From contig JAKSSG010000012.1 of NCBI GenBank assembly GCA_024403185.1, positions 1 through 37,348 of the forward strand: a stretch of 37,348 nt of DNA, read 5' to 3'. The DNA comes from Clostridia bacterium (lineage in GTDB: Bacteria > Bacillota > Clostridia > Peptostreptococcales > Anaerovoracaceae). The translations under genes were made by a program, and so were the position numbers. Shown here one piece after another: positions 22,601 through 30,674 of this stretch (positions are counted from its first letter, which is position 1; every line of letters begins with the position of its first letter). The notes beneath the pieces are model-generated. The model was not told the origin of the DNA and did not search any database. It worked only from the letters and a program-made list of their open reading frames with translations.

Positions 22601-25075
22601 ATGGCAGAGAAAAAGAGAGGGCCGGGCAGACCGCCCGGAAGCAAAAACAAAAACACCAGGAAGACAAACGTATCACCTGACGTGCAGAAAAACGTCCAGA
22701 AGCTTGAAATGCGCCGTGAAAGCAAGGCACAGATCAAGGATGAAATTCTGGGGATTATTGTGGTTGCGCTGGGTGTTTTCCTCGTAATCGCACTGCAGAC
22801 TCACGCTGCAGGCGTAGTAGGTGAATCAATATCAAAGGCCCTCAAGGGCATGTTCGGATTTGTGGCATTCATTCTTCCGTATTATTTCATCATATACGGA
22901 ATTCTGCTCTTCCTTAAGAAGACGATTCACATAGGCATCAAGTCGATAATATTCCTGATTGTCATATATCTCGGAATTTCCCTTGTCAACTCGGCAAGAT
23001 TCATGGAAGACATTGCCGGAGGCGGCTCATGGGGCGGCTTCAGCAAATGCTTCGATGACGGAGTTGCCTTAAACGGCGGCGGAGTATTCGGAATGGGAGT
23101 AGGCGGTGCACTGACACACGCAGTGGGCATCGGCGGACTGTACATTATTGCCTTTGCGGTAATAATAGTGTTCCTGCTTTTGCTTATCAATACGCCGATA
23201 TCCAGATTCTTCGAGAACATTAAATTCAGGAGACAGCGCAGACAGCTTGAACGTGAGGAACGTGCCCAAGAGCGTGAAGTCAAGGAAGCTCAACGTTACG
23301 AGCAGATGAAAATGGAGCTGGAAACCGGTGATCCGAACATGACGGCAGGACAGAAGAAGATCATGGGATACATGGCTGAGAATGTTCCCGATTCCAAGAC
23401 CGGACATGAACAGAAGGAAAAGCCAAAGAGAAAAAGAGCTTCAAGGAAGACTCTGGGGCCTGAAATAACCGGTGCGGGACCGGATAACGGCGTGGTCAAT
23501 GCAGCACCGTTACATGAAGAACCGAAGACTCTTACAAAGAAAGAAGCAGCGGAAAGCAGGCTCGAGGCCTCCGATTTCATATCAAACGACAGCAGCAGAC
23601 CTTATGAATATCCGCCTATCAGCCTTCTGAAGGCTCCGAAGAGAACGGCCTCCATGGCTACAGAGAAGGAACTCAGAGACAGGGCTCAGCTCCTCGAGGA
23701 TACTCTGGACAGCTTCGGAATAGAGGCCACAGTGACAAACGTCATTCAGGGACCGACGGTAACCAGATATGAGGTTCACCCGGCAACGGGCGTCAAGGTT
23801 TCGAGGATTACCAGTCTGGCAGACGACATTGCGCTCTGCATGGCAGCGAAGAGCATAAGAATGGAAGCACCTATTCCGGGCAAGCGCGCAGTCGGAATTG
23901 AAATAGAAAACATTCATTCAAACGCCGTAAGCATAAGAGAAATACTGGATTCCCAGGAATTCCGCAATTCCGAGTCAAAGCTTTCATTTGCAGTGGGCAG
24001 AGACATAGGCGGCAATGCCGTTGTATCCGACCTGGCCAAAATGCCGCATCTTCTCATTGCGGGTACAACCGGTTCAGGTAAATCGGTTTGCGTAAACAGC
24101 ATCATCGCCAGCATTCTCTACAAGGCCCGCCCTGATGAGGTCAAGATGGTAATGATTGACCCTAAGATGGTTGAACTGTCCGATTACAACGGCATTCCGC
24201 ATCTGCTTATTCCGGTTGTTACGGATCCTGCAAAGGCAGCCGCAGCACTTAACTGGGCCGTAAGCGAGATGGAGGACAGATACAAGAAGTTTGCCGAAAG
24301 CGGAGTGAGGGATTTCGCATCCTACAACGCTCAGCGTGCAAAGGAAAAGAACAAGGTCAGAAACGGAGAAGTGGCAGGACCGCTTCCTCAGATCGTAATA
24401 ATAATAGACGAGCTGGCAGACCTGATGATGACCGCGTCAACACAGGTCGAAGCATCAATAATAAGACTGGCGCAGAAGGCGAGAGCGGCCGGCATGCACG
24501 TTATCGTTGCAACCCAGAGACCTTCAAGGGATGTAATTACAGGTCTCATGAAGACCAACATTCCTTCAAGGATTGCTTTTGCGGTATCTTCAAATGTCGA
24601 TTCCAGAATAATACTCGACACTGTGGGCGCCGAAAGGCTTGTGGGCAAGGGAGACATGCTCTTTGCCCCTATAGGAAGCAGCAAGCCTACAAGAATCCAG
24701 GGCACCTTCATTTCCGATGAAGAAGTCAAGAAGCTTATTGCCTTTGTGCAAAAGCAGGGCACCATGGATGAGGCGGCCGAGGCCGACGTTCTCGATACAA
24801 TAGAAAGAGTTAATACACCTGATGCCGATAAGGGCGAAAGGGATTTTGAGGACGATCTTCTGCCTGATGCCATTGAACTGGTTGTATCACAGGGTGCGGC
24901 TTCGGTTTCAATGCTGCAGAGACGTTTCAGAATAGGATATAACCGTGCTGCGCGCATCATTGACATGATGGAAGACAGGCAGATTGTAGGACCTCCGGAC
25001 GGAAGCAGACCAAGACAGGTTCTGATTTCCGAGGAGGATCTGGAAAATCTCAAGGCCGGTTCGGAGGACATGTAA
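22601..25075 (+). CDS. ftsK: DNA translocase FtsK/SpoIIIE
   Basis: 824 aa from the ATG at 22601, preceded by AGAGGTAGC; an in-frame ATG at 22538 lies inside uppP with no site. This is the membrane-anchored motor that pumps chromosomal DNA through the septum. After a basic N-terminal tail with an AT-hook-like GPGRPPGSKNKN, four transmembrane helices lie at about residues 50-210. A charged linker follows, then the RecA-like motor with Walker A GTTGSGKS (488-495) and Walker B IIIDELADLM (Asp603-Glu604). The C-terminal winged-helix gamma domain, which reads SRS/KOPS-type sites, is SQGAASVSMLQRRFRIGYNR. Its stop overlaps the rimO start (TAATG). Confidence 0.96.
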   Translation: MAEKKRGPGRPPGSKNKNTRKTNVSPDVQKNVQKLEMRRESKAQIKDEILGIIVVALGVFLVIALQTHAAGVVGESISKALKGMFGFVAFILPYYFIIYGILLFLKKTIHIGIKSIIFLIVIYLGISLVNSARFMEDIAGGGSWGGFSKCFDDGVALNGGGVFGMGVGGALTHAVGIGGLYIIAFAVIIVFLLLLINTPISRFFENIKFRRQRRQLEREERAQEREVKEAQRYEQMKMELETGDPNMTAGQKKIMGYMAENVPDSKTGHEQKEKPKRKRASRKTLGPEITGAGPDNGVVNAAPLHEEPKTLTKKEAAESRLEASDFISNDSSRPYEYPPISLLKAPKRTASMATEKELRDRAQLLEDTLDSFGIEATVTNVIQGPTVTRYEVHPATGVKVSRITSLADDIALCMAAKSIRMEAPIPGKRAVGIEIENIHSNAVSIREILDSQEFRNSESKLSFAVGRDIGGNAVVSDLAKMPHLLIAGTTGSGKSVCVNSIIASILYKARPDEVKMVMIDPKMVELSDYNGIPHLLIPVVTDPAKAAAALNWAVSEMEDRYKKFAESGVRDFASYNAQRAKEKNKVRNGEVAGPLPQIVIIIDELADLMMTASTQVEASIIRLAQKARAAGMHVIVATQRPSRDVITGLMKTNIPSRIAFAVSSNVDSRIILDTVGAERLVGKGDMLFAPIGSSKPTRIQGTFISDEEVKKLIAFVQKQGTMDEAAEADVLDTIERVNTPDADKGERDFEDDLLPDAIELVVSQGAASVSMLQRRFRIGYNRAARIIDMMEDRQIVGPPDGSRPRQVLISEEDLENLKAGSEDM

Positions 25076-26409
25076 TGAGAATTTTCATTGAAACACTGGG
25101 ATGTCCGAAAAACTTCAATGATTCGGAGGGAATTGCGGGTATTTGTGAAAATGCGGGAATGACCATTACCGAAAGTCCCTACGATGCTGACGTAATAATT
25201 GTAAATACCTGCGGTTTCATTAATGATGCCAAGACGGAATCCATTGATACACTGTTCAGCATGGCAGGGATCATAGAGGAACGGACTGACAAAAAGCCAC
25301 TGCTTATCGCAAGCGGCTGCCTTTGCGAGAGATATGCGGAGGTCCTGGCCGAGGAGATGCCCGAAGTTGACGTATTCATCGGAGTAAACGATTACGAGAG
25401 ACTTCCGGAGATTATCCGTGAAAAGAAAAAGGTGTACAGAAGTTCCGCCCCGGCATGCTTTGAAGAATTCAGTGCCAGAAAGCTGGAGGAAAATCCTTAC
25501 ACGGCAACCCTGAGAATAGCCGAAGGGTGCAACAACTGCTGTGCATACTGCGTAATTCCTCAGATAAGGGGCGGTTACAGAAGCAGACCGATGGAAAACA
25601 TCATTGAGGAAGCCGAGAGACTGGCAGCGGCAGGAACCCGTGAGCTCATACTGATAGCTCAGGATGTTACCGAATACGGCAGAGACATATACGGGAAGCT
25701 CATGCTGCCCGAACTGCTCAGAAAGCTCTGTGCAATCGGTGGAGACGATATTGACAGGGGATTCAGATGGATAAGGCTCATGTACTGCTACGAGGATAAA
25801 ATCACAGATGAACTCATAGAAGTGATGGCTTCGGAAGAGCGAATCTGCAGATATATTGACATTCCGCTTCAGCATATTTCGGATAATGTACTGAAGGGAA
25901 TGAGACGCAGATCCACGTCACAGAGCATCAGGGATACAATAGGCAGGCTCAGAGAAGCAATGCCTGATATTCATATCAGGACCACCTTCATAACGGGTTT
26001 CCCTGATGAAACCGAAGAGGATTTTGACATGCTCTACGACTTTGCCGAAGAATTCCGATTTGAGAGACTTGGAGTCTTCGCCTATTCACAGGAAGAGGGA
26101 ACTCCTGCAGGAGACAGGAAGGACCAGGTTCCTGAAGAAATCAGAGCTGAGAGAGCTGACAGCATCATGAGAATGCAGGTTGACATTTCCAGAGAATGCA
26201 ATGACAGCAAGATTGGAAAGGTCTATGACGTAATTGTGGACGGCATTGACGAGGAAGGCGCCTACATGGGAAGAACCATGTACGATGCTCCTGAAATAGA
26301 CAATACTGTAATATTCAGTTCAGATAGAAATCTCAAACCCGGCGATTTTGTAAAAGTTCAGGTAATGGACGCTTTTGACTACGATCTTGTCGGCATTGAA
26401 GCAAGATAA
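25075..26409 (+). CDS. rimO: Ribosomal protein S12 methylthiotransferase RimO
   Basis: 444 aa. RimO adds a methylthio group to Asp of ribosomal protein S12. The N-terminal UPF0004 cluster has Cys10 (LGCPKN) with later cysteines in NTCGF and SGCLC; the radical-SAM cluster is Cys152-x3-Cys156-x2-Cys159 (EGCNNCCAYCVIPQIRG). The PKN and the VIPQIRG favour RimO over MiaB. A TRAM domain ends the protein. The start overlaps the ftsK stop by one base, and pgsA follows; rimO-pgsA-cinA-recA is a common clostridial order. Confidence 0.94.
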   Translation: MRIFIETLGCPKNFNDSEGIAGICENAGMTITESPYDADVIIVNTCGFINDAKTESIDTLFSMAGIIEERTDKKPLLIASGCLCERYAEVLAEEMPEVDVFIGVNDYERLPEIIREKKKVYRSSAPACFEEFSARKLEENPYTATLRIAEGCNNCCAYCVIPQIRGGYRSRPMENIIEEAERLAAAGTRELILIAQDVTEYGRDIYGKLMLPELLRKLCAIGGDDIDRGFRWIRLMYCYEDKITDELIEVMASEERICRYIDIPLQHISDNVLKGMRRRSTSQSIRDTIGRLREAMPDIHIRTTFITGFPDETEEDFDMLYDFAEEFRFERLGVFAYSQEEGTPAGDRKDQVPEEIRAERADSIMRMQVDISRECNDSKIGKVYDVIVDGIDEEGAYMGRTMYDAPEIDNTVIFSSDRNLKPGDFVKVQVMDAFDYDLVGIEAR

Positions 26410-26425
26410 GGAAAGGCAGGCAAAA

Positions 26426-26971
26426 ATGAATCTACCAAACAAACTTACCGTTGCCAGAGTTATAGCTGTTCCGTTCTTCGTAATAGCATATCTTCTGGGC
26501 CCAAAGTTCGTGTGGTGCTTCTGGGTGGCACTGGTTCTGTTCATCGCGGCATCATTTACGGACATGCTTGACGGCAAAATAGCCAGAAAGCGTAATCTTG
26601 TAACAAATTTCGGAAAAATAATGGATCCGCTGGCTGACAAGATCCTCGTTTACTCGGCATTCTGCCTCATGGTAGGTGACGGGACGGTTCCGGGCTGGAT
26701 GTTCATAGTGATTCTCGCCAGAGAATTTGCCGTTTCAGGCATGAGAACAGTTGCAGCAAGCGAAGGAATCGTAATTGCAGCAGGAATGAGCGGCAAAATC
26801 AAGACCGTTCTGCAGATGATAGCAGTGCCGGTTCTCATTCTGGCACACGCGCTTCCTCAGTTCGGAATCATCATGATCATAGGTCAGGTATTCCTCTGGG
26901 CGTCCCTGATAATGACCATTTATTCCGGTATTGAATACATTTCAAAGAACAGGAAGGTATTTTCACAGTGA
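26426..26971 (+). CDS. pgsA: CDP-diacylglycerol-glycerol-3-phosphate 3-phosphatidyltransferase
   Basis: 181 aa from the ATG at 26426, with AAGGAAAGGCAGG upstream; an in-frame ATG at 26375 lies inside rimO. PgsA makes phosphatidylglycerol phosphate, the first step of anionic phospholipid synthesis. The CDP-alcohol phosphotransferase motif is complete: Asp46, Asp49-Gly50, Ala53-Arg54, Gly63, Asp67, Asp71. About four to six hydrophobic helices follow. The N terminus MNLPNKLTVARV is typical. The stop overlaps the cinA GTG start by 4 nt. Confidence 0.96.
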   Translation: MNLPNKLTVARVIAVPFFVIAYLLGPKFVWCFWVALVLFIAASFTDMLDGKIARKRNLVTNFGKIMDPLADKILVYSAFCLMVGDGTVPGWMFIVILAREFAVSGMRTVAASEGIVIAAGMSGKIKTVLQMIAVPVLILAHALPQFGIIMIIGQVFLWASLIMTIYSGIEYISKNRKVFSQ

Positions 26972-28218
26972 AAGCGGCTTTACTCAGCGTCGGAACAGAA
27001 TTGCTGTTCGGACAGATTACAAATACCAATACAGTATATCTTTCCCGAAAGCTCAATGCTCTCGGGATTGATGTTATGTACCACTTTACGGTAGGTGACA
27101 ACCCTGAAAGACTGGCCGAGATGATAGAGACCTCTTTTAAGGACTGCGACCTTGTTATAACTACAGGTGGACTGGGACCCACGCAAGACGACATGACCAA
27201 GGAAATAGCCTGCCAGGTCATGGGAGACCACCTTGTAATGCATGATGACATTCTCCAGTCCATAAGGGCGCGCATGCTTTCATACAAGAGAGTCATGACG
27301 GACAACAACATCAAGCAGGCCGAGATGCCTTCAAGATGCCGCATCTTCTACAATGATTCGGGAACGGCACCGGGTTTCGCTCTTGATCGCGCAAAGGCAG
27401 ACGGATCCGGCGAAAAACAGTGGATTGCCTGTATGCCGGGGCCGCCGAAGGAAATGACCAGAATGTTCGAGAAATCCGTTCAGCCGTGGCTTGAGGAGCT
27501 TGCAGAGGGATGTCTCTTCTATAGGGAGATCAGAACCTTCGGCGTTGGCGAATCGGATCTTGAAACCATCCTCATGCCGGTTATTGACGGGCAGACGGAT
27601 CCTACCGTTGCAACCTACGCCAAGAACGGCGAAACCATGGTCAGAGTAGCTTCAAAAAGGGAAACCGCTGAAGATGCAAAGGCAGCCGTAGACAAGATGA
27701 CAGGCAGAATTGAAGAACTCTGCGGACAGTACATATACAGTTATGATGGCGAAGACTATTCCCAGGTTGTGGGAAAGCTTCTGATTGAAAGAGGACTGAG
27801 CATTTCCTGTGCCGAATCCTGTACGGGAGGCATGTTCGCCGCTGCACTAACTGATATTCCGGGAATATCCGCTGTATTTGACAGGGGTCTGGTGACATAC
27901 AGCAATCAGGCGAAGATTGATGAGCTGGGCGTAAAACCCGAAACTCTGGAAAAGCACGGTGCGGTAAGCAAAGAGACAGCACTGGAAATGGCAGCCGGTG
28001 TAAAGCGCGTCAGCGGAAGTGACATAGGCATTTCCGTTACGGGCATAGCAGGTCCTGACGGGGGAACTCCTGAAAAGCCTGCTGGACTCGTGTACATTGG
28101 TTTTGCATATGGGGACAGGCTGGAGTGCCGCGAAATCAAGAGGACTCTGAACGACAGGGGGCGCAACAGGCGTAATGCGATGCTTTCAATGTTTGATGTT
28201 ATTTATCGGAATATATGA
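26968..28218 (+). CDS. cinA: CinA family protein (competence/damage-inducible)
   Basis: 416 aa, GTG start overlapping the pgsA stop (GTGA), read as VKAALLSVGTELLFGQITNTN. Residues 1-170 are a molybdopterin-binding-like (MoCF) domain with TTGGLGPTQDDMT; it is an ADP-ribose pyrophosphatase in characterised homologues. The C-terminal half is a PncC nicotinamide-nucleotide amidohydrolase domain starting at about residue 260 (SISCAESCTGGMFAAALT, VTGIAGPDGGTPEKPAG). Together they suggest pyridine-nucleotide repair. In several Gram-positives cinA is co-regulated with recA; here a structured repeat and the recA promoters separate them. Confidence 0.94.
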   Translation: MKAALLSVGTELLFGQITNTNTVYLSRKLNALGIDVMYHFTVGDNPERLAEMIETSFKDCDLVITTGGLGPTQDDMTKEIACQVMGDHLVMHDDILQSIRARMLSYKRVMTDNNIKQAEMPSRCRIFYNDSGTAPGFALDRAKADGSGEKQWIACMPGPPKEMTRMFEKSVQPWLEELAEGCLFYREIRTFGVGESDLETILMPVIDGQTDPTVATYAKNGETMVRVASKRETAEDAKAAVDKMTGRIEELCGQYIYSYDGEDYSQVVGKLLIERGLSISCAESCTGGMFAAALTDIPGISAVFDRGLVTYSNQAKIDELGVKPETLEKHGAVSKETALEMAAGVKRVSGSDIGISVTGIAGPDGGTPEKPAGLVYIGFAYGDRLECREIKRTLNDRGRNRRNAMLSMFDVIYRNI

Positions 28219-28220
28219 TT

Positions 28221-28308
28221 GACGGAATGTACTCCGTCGAACGCTTGCGCTCTGTCCTCACAGCTGTTTGCGGAATGTACTCCGCTGAACGCTTGCGCTC
28301 TGTCCTCG
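28221..28308 (+). repeat. Two 40-bp direct repeats, 48-bp period
   Basis: Units 28221-28260 and 28269-28308 are identical at 35 of 40 positions. Each opens with a small hairpin: GACGGA-ATGTAC-TCCGTC in unit 1 and GCGGA-ATGTAC-TCCGC in unit 2. The A-T pair of unit 1 becomes G-C in unit 2, a compensatory change. The shared tail is GAACGCTTGCGCTCTGTCCT. An 82-codon open frame covers the region but has no ribosome site and simply reads the repeat. Confidence 0.9.
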
Positions 28309-28405
28309 CGCAGCGGTTCTAGGCTCAGCGACACAAGGCGTAAACGCCTGTGTCTGTTCACCAAGAACCGGCGTTGCGGAGGTCAGCTTTGTACATACCG
28401 CAAAC
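28266..28405 (+). repeat. 140-bp near-palindromic element with terminal inverted repeats
   Basis: GTTTGCGGAATGTAC (28266-28280) pairs with GTACATACCGCAAAC (28391-28405), 14 of 15. Inside, GCTGA/TCAGC, CCTC/GAGG, CGCA/TGCG and CGGTTCT/AGAACCG (28314-28320 with 28364-28370) continue the stem. At the tip GACACA-A-GGCG-TAAA-CGCC-TGTGTC (28330-28354) forms a hairpin. The whole folds as a single long rod. It contains no gene, no T-run and no recognised RNA family. It could be a MITE-like mobile repeat or a structured RNA. Repeat unit 2 is its left end. Confidence 0.85.
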
Positions 28406-28411
28406 TTCGTA

Positions 28412-28439
28412 TTGACAAATGGAGTGAAAGTGTTAAAAT
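28412..28439 (+). promoter_or_regulatory. Upstream candidate promoter of recA
   Basis: TTGACA (28412-28417), 16-bp spacer, TAAAAT (28434-28439). It starts 7 bp after the palindromic element. A TATATGG-TAATAATG-CCATATA inverted repeat (28445-28466) sits at its predicted start. Confidence 0.55.
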
Positions 28440-28485
28440 GACAATATATGGTAATAATGCCATATAAATACAATAGAACATAGTG

Positions 28486-28499
28486 CGAACAAATGTTCA
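28486..28499 (+). promoter_or_regulatory. LexA (SOS) box 1 of recA
   Basis: CGAACAAATGTTCA matches the Gram-positive LexA/DinR box CGAACnnnnGTTCG except for the last base. It lies 8 bp before the -35. Confidence 0.85.
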
Positions 28500-28507
28500 A
28501 ATAATTG

Positions 28508-28536
28508 TTGACAATGCGTTAAACAAGGGGTATTAT
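28508..28536 (+). promoter_or_regulatory. Main recA promoter
   Basis: TTGACA (28508-28513), 17-bp spacer, TATTAT (28531-28536). It is bracketed by two LexA boxes. Confidence 0.88.
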
Positions 28537-28542
28537 AGTAAC

Positions 28543-28556
28543 AGAACAGATGTTCA
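28543..28556 (+). promoter_or_regulatory. LexA (SOS) box 2 of recA
   Basis: AGAACAGATGTTCA keeps the GAAC-N4-GTTC core. It covers the predicted transcription start (about 28543), so bound LexA would block initiation. Confidence 0.82.
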
Positions 28557-28577
28557 CGGATTATTGGAGGTAATCAC

Positions 28578-29696
28578 ATGGCAGCTAAAAACGACAATAT
28601 GAGAGGACCGCAGTTCTCAAGCAATGAGGAAAGAGAAAAGGCACTTGAGAGTGCAATGGCTCAGATTCAGAAGCAGTTTGGCAAGGGCGCAGTAATGAAA
28701 CTGGGCGATGATGATGCCAGACTTAACATTGAGGCCATTTCAACAGGATCGATGAGTCTGGACCTGGCTACGGGCATCGGTGGAGTTCCTCGCGGAAGAA
28801 TCGTTGAAATATACGGACCTGAATCTTCAGGTAAAACAACACTCACACTTCATGTAATTGCAGAAGCTCAGAAGAAGGGCGGCAAGGCAGCATTCATAGA
28901 TGCAGAGCATGCGCTGGATCCCGAATATGCCAGAAATCTTGGCGTAGACGTTGATGAACTTCTCGTTTCACAGCCGGATTACGGTGAACAGGCACTTGAA
29001 ATTGCAGAGACACTTGTACGAAGCGGAGCTCTTGACGTAGTAGTAGTTGACTCGGTTGCCGCACTTGTACCGAAGCATGAAATTGACGGTGCAATGGGAG
29101 ATGCGACAGTCGGCATGCAGGCCAGACTGATGTCCCAGGCGCTGAGAAAGCTTGCAGGTGTAATCAATAAGACCAATACAACGATAATATTCATTAACCA
29201 GCTCAGAGAAAAGATCGGTGTAATGTTTGGAAATCCTGAAACCACAACAGGCGGACGTGCCCTGAAATTCTTTGCCTCAATGAGAATTGATGTCAGAAGA
29301 GTTGAGAGCATTAAGGTCGGAGATCAGGTTCTTGGAAACAGAACGAGAGCCAAGATTGTAAAGAACAAGGTGGCACCACCGTTCAAGCAGGCAGAATTTG
29401 ATATCATGTACGGCAAGGGAATATCCAAGTCCGGCGATGTGCTTGACTGTGCCGTAAATGCCAAGCTGATTGAAAAGGCCGGCTCATGGTACAGCTATGA
29501 AGGCGAGAGGATTGGTCAGGGCAGAGAAAATGTCAAGGATTATCTGGAAAGCAATCCGCAGCTCCTCGACAGGCTTGAAGAACAGCTTCTCGAGATGCTG
29601 AGAGAGTCCAGAAAGAGCAACAGGGATGAGCAGCCTGAAGGCGATGAACTTCCTGAAGGCATCCTTGTTGATGAAGACGGGGTAATTATCGAATAG
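28578..29696 (+). CDS. recA: Recombinase RecA
   Basis: 372 aa. RecA forms filaments on single-stranded DNA, exchanges strands and triggers LexA self-cleavage. The N terminus [19 protein letters not shown], Walker [10 protein letters not shown] (80-88), [20 protein letters not shown] (loop L2 region) and KVVKNK-like ATP site [14 protein letters not shown] are intact. The acidic C-terminal tail ([12 protein letters not shown]) is typical. TTGGAGG lies before the ATG. Regulation is by LexA, shown by two boxes. A terminator follows; no recX is adjacent. Confidence 0.98.
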   Translation: MAAKNDNMRGPQFSSNEEREKALESAMAQIQKQFGKGAVMKLGDDDARLNIEAISTGSMSLDLATGIGGVPRGRIVEIYGPESSGKTTLTLHVIAEAQKKGGKAAFIDAEHALDPEYARNLGVDVDELLVSQPDYGEQALEIAETLVRSGALDVVVVDSVAALVPKHEIDGAMGDATVGMQARLMSQALRKLAGVINKTNTTIIFINQLREKIGVMFGNPETTTGGRALKFFASMRIDVRRVESIKVGDQVLGNRTRAKIVKNKVAPPFKQAEFDIMYGKGISKSGDVLDCAVNAKLIEKAGSWYSYEGERIGQGRENVKDYLESNPQLLDRLEEQLLEMLRESRKSNRDEQPEGDELPEGILVDEDGVIIE

Positions 29697-29715
29697 ATTA
29701 TATCAAATAATTTGG

Positions 29716-29741
29716 GATGCCTGTATACAGGCATCTTTTTT
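29716..29741 (+). terminator. Rho-independent terminator of recA
   Basis: GATGCCTG-TATA-CAGGCATC followed by TTTTTT. Confidence 0.93.
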
Positions 29742-29971
29742 ATTAAATATATTACGATTATATTAACTGGCGAAAATAAACAATGCTTTTGGCATAATGA
29801 CATATAAAACGGATTATTGCATTTTTTGTTGAGCACTTAATATCAAAATGTAAAAAAGGGCAAAGTTACATTTTGTCGCTGATAAAACTTGTTAAAATTG
29901 CAGTATTAGATCATTTGAAACATACCCTGAAATTTAATCAGAAAAAACTTTGAAAACGTTGAAATTTCCTC
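29742..29971. other. AT-rich intergenic stretch before the rplU promoter
   Basis: No coding frame with a ribosome site. The only structure seen is an inverted repeat AAAATGTAA-N12-TTACATTTT (29845-29874), without a T-run typical of a terminator. A weak promoter-like TTGTCG-N16-TAAAAT overlaps its right end. Nothing else is recognised. Confidence 0.6.
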
Positions 29972-30000
29972 TTTACAAAGGGTTTTTCATGTAGTATATT
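29972..30000 (+). promoter_or_regulatory. Promoter of rplU-rpmA
   Basis: TTTACA (29972-29977), 17-bp spacer, TATATT (29995-30000); predicted start near 30007, at the head of the leader. Confidence 0.7.
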
Positions 30001-30003
30001 ATA

Positions 30004-30090
30004 TGGGTATGAGCCGCACGAACAGGGCTATTTAAACGTTTGCATTTTGCAGGCTGCCCCGGTAGGCGAGACTGGTTAGAGGAGGAAAAT
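30004..30090 (+). ncRNA. Ribosomal protein L21 leader
   Basis: The 90-nt leader between promoter and rplU has the features of the Firmicute L21 leader: GAGCCGCACGAACAGGGCTA, a T-rich segment, GCAGGCTGCCCCGG, and an end running into AGAGGAGG. Such leaders bind L21 and repress the operon. The assignment rests on position and remembered resemblance. Confidence 0.6.
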
Positions 30091-30095
30091 TTTTA

Positions 30096-30623
30096 ATGTA
30101 CGCAATTATTGAAACAGGCGGAAAACAGTACAGAGTACAGAACGGCGATCAGATCAGAGTAGAAAAGCTGAACGTTGAAGACGGAAGTGCCGTTGTATTT
30201 GACAAGGTCCTCGCTGCAGGCGAAGGTTCTGACATCAAGGTTGGAACTCCATACCTGGACGGACTTACTGTTGAAGGTAAAGCTGTAGAATCCGGAAAAG
30301 GCCAGAAGGTAGTAATCTTCAAGTACAAGGCTAAGAAGGACTACAGAAAGAAGCAGGGTCACAGACAGCCATACACACTGGTTGAGATTACAGCAATCGG
30401 TGGCGAAAAGGCAGCTCCAAAGAAGGAAGAACCTAAGGCTGAAGCACCTGCAGAAGAAAATGTAGAAGAAGCTGTTGCTGAAGAAGCACCTAAGGCAGAG
30501 GAAAAGCCTCTGGCAAAGATGCTCAAGGCAGAACTGGTTGAATATGCTGAAAAGAACGGCATTGAAATCGACCCTAAGGCTACAAAGGCAGTAATTATCG
30601 AAGCAATCGAAGCTGCTAAATAA
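30096..30623 (+). CDS. rplU: 50S ribosomal protein L21 with C-terminal extension
   Basis: 175 aa; L21 is normally about 103. Residues 1-105 are complete L21 ([39 protein letters not shown]). About 30 residues of Ala/Glu/Lys/Pro linker follow, then a small predicted helical module at about 138-175 ([19 protein letters not shown]) resembling SAP/HeH or Rho-N nucleic-acid-binding folds. GGAGGAAAA precedes the ATG, behind the L21 leader. rpmA follows 51 bp later; the prp gene that usually separates them is absent. Confidence 0.94.
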   Translation: MYAIIETGGKQYRVQNGDQIRVEKLNVEDGSAVVFDKVLAAGEGSDIKVGTPYLDGLTVEGKAVESGKGQKVVIFKYKAKKDYRKKQGHRQPYTLVEITAIGGEKAAPKKEEPKAEAPAEENVEEAVAEEAPKAEEKPLAKMLKAELVEYAEKNGIEIDPKATKAVIIEAIEAAK

Positions 30624-30674
30624 GCCTGAAAGAAGAAATTAAAGTTTTAGATTGATTATACAGGAGGTAATTCC

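Noticed and set aside
24388..25875. 495-codon open frame on the minus strand across ftsK and rimO
   Set aside because: It lies antisense to two clear genes with intact motifs, has no ribosome site and no recognisable domain; long antisense frames arise from codon bias.
28221..28405. CRISPR array
   Set aside because: Only two repeat units with an 8-bp gap, no spacers and no cas genes; the right arm is complementary, not a direct repeat.
28219..28467. 82-codon plus-strand frame after cinA
   Set aside because: It starts one base after the cinA stop, has no ribosome site, and its sequence (ECTPSNACALSS twice) is only a translation of the direct repeats.
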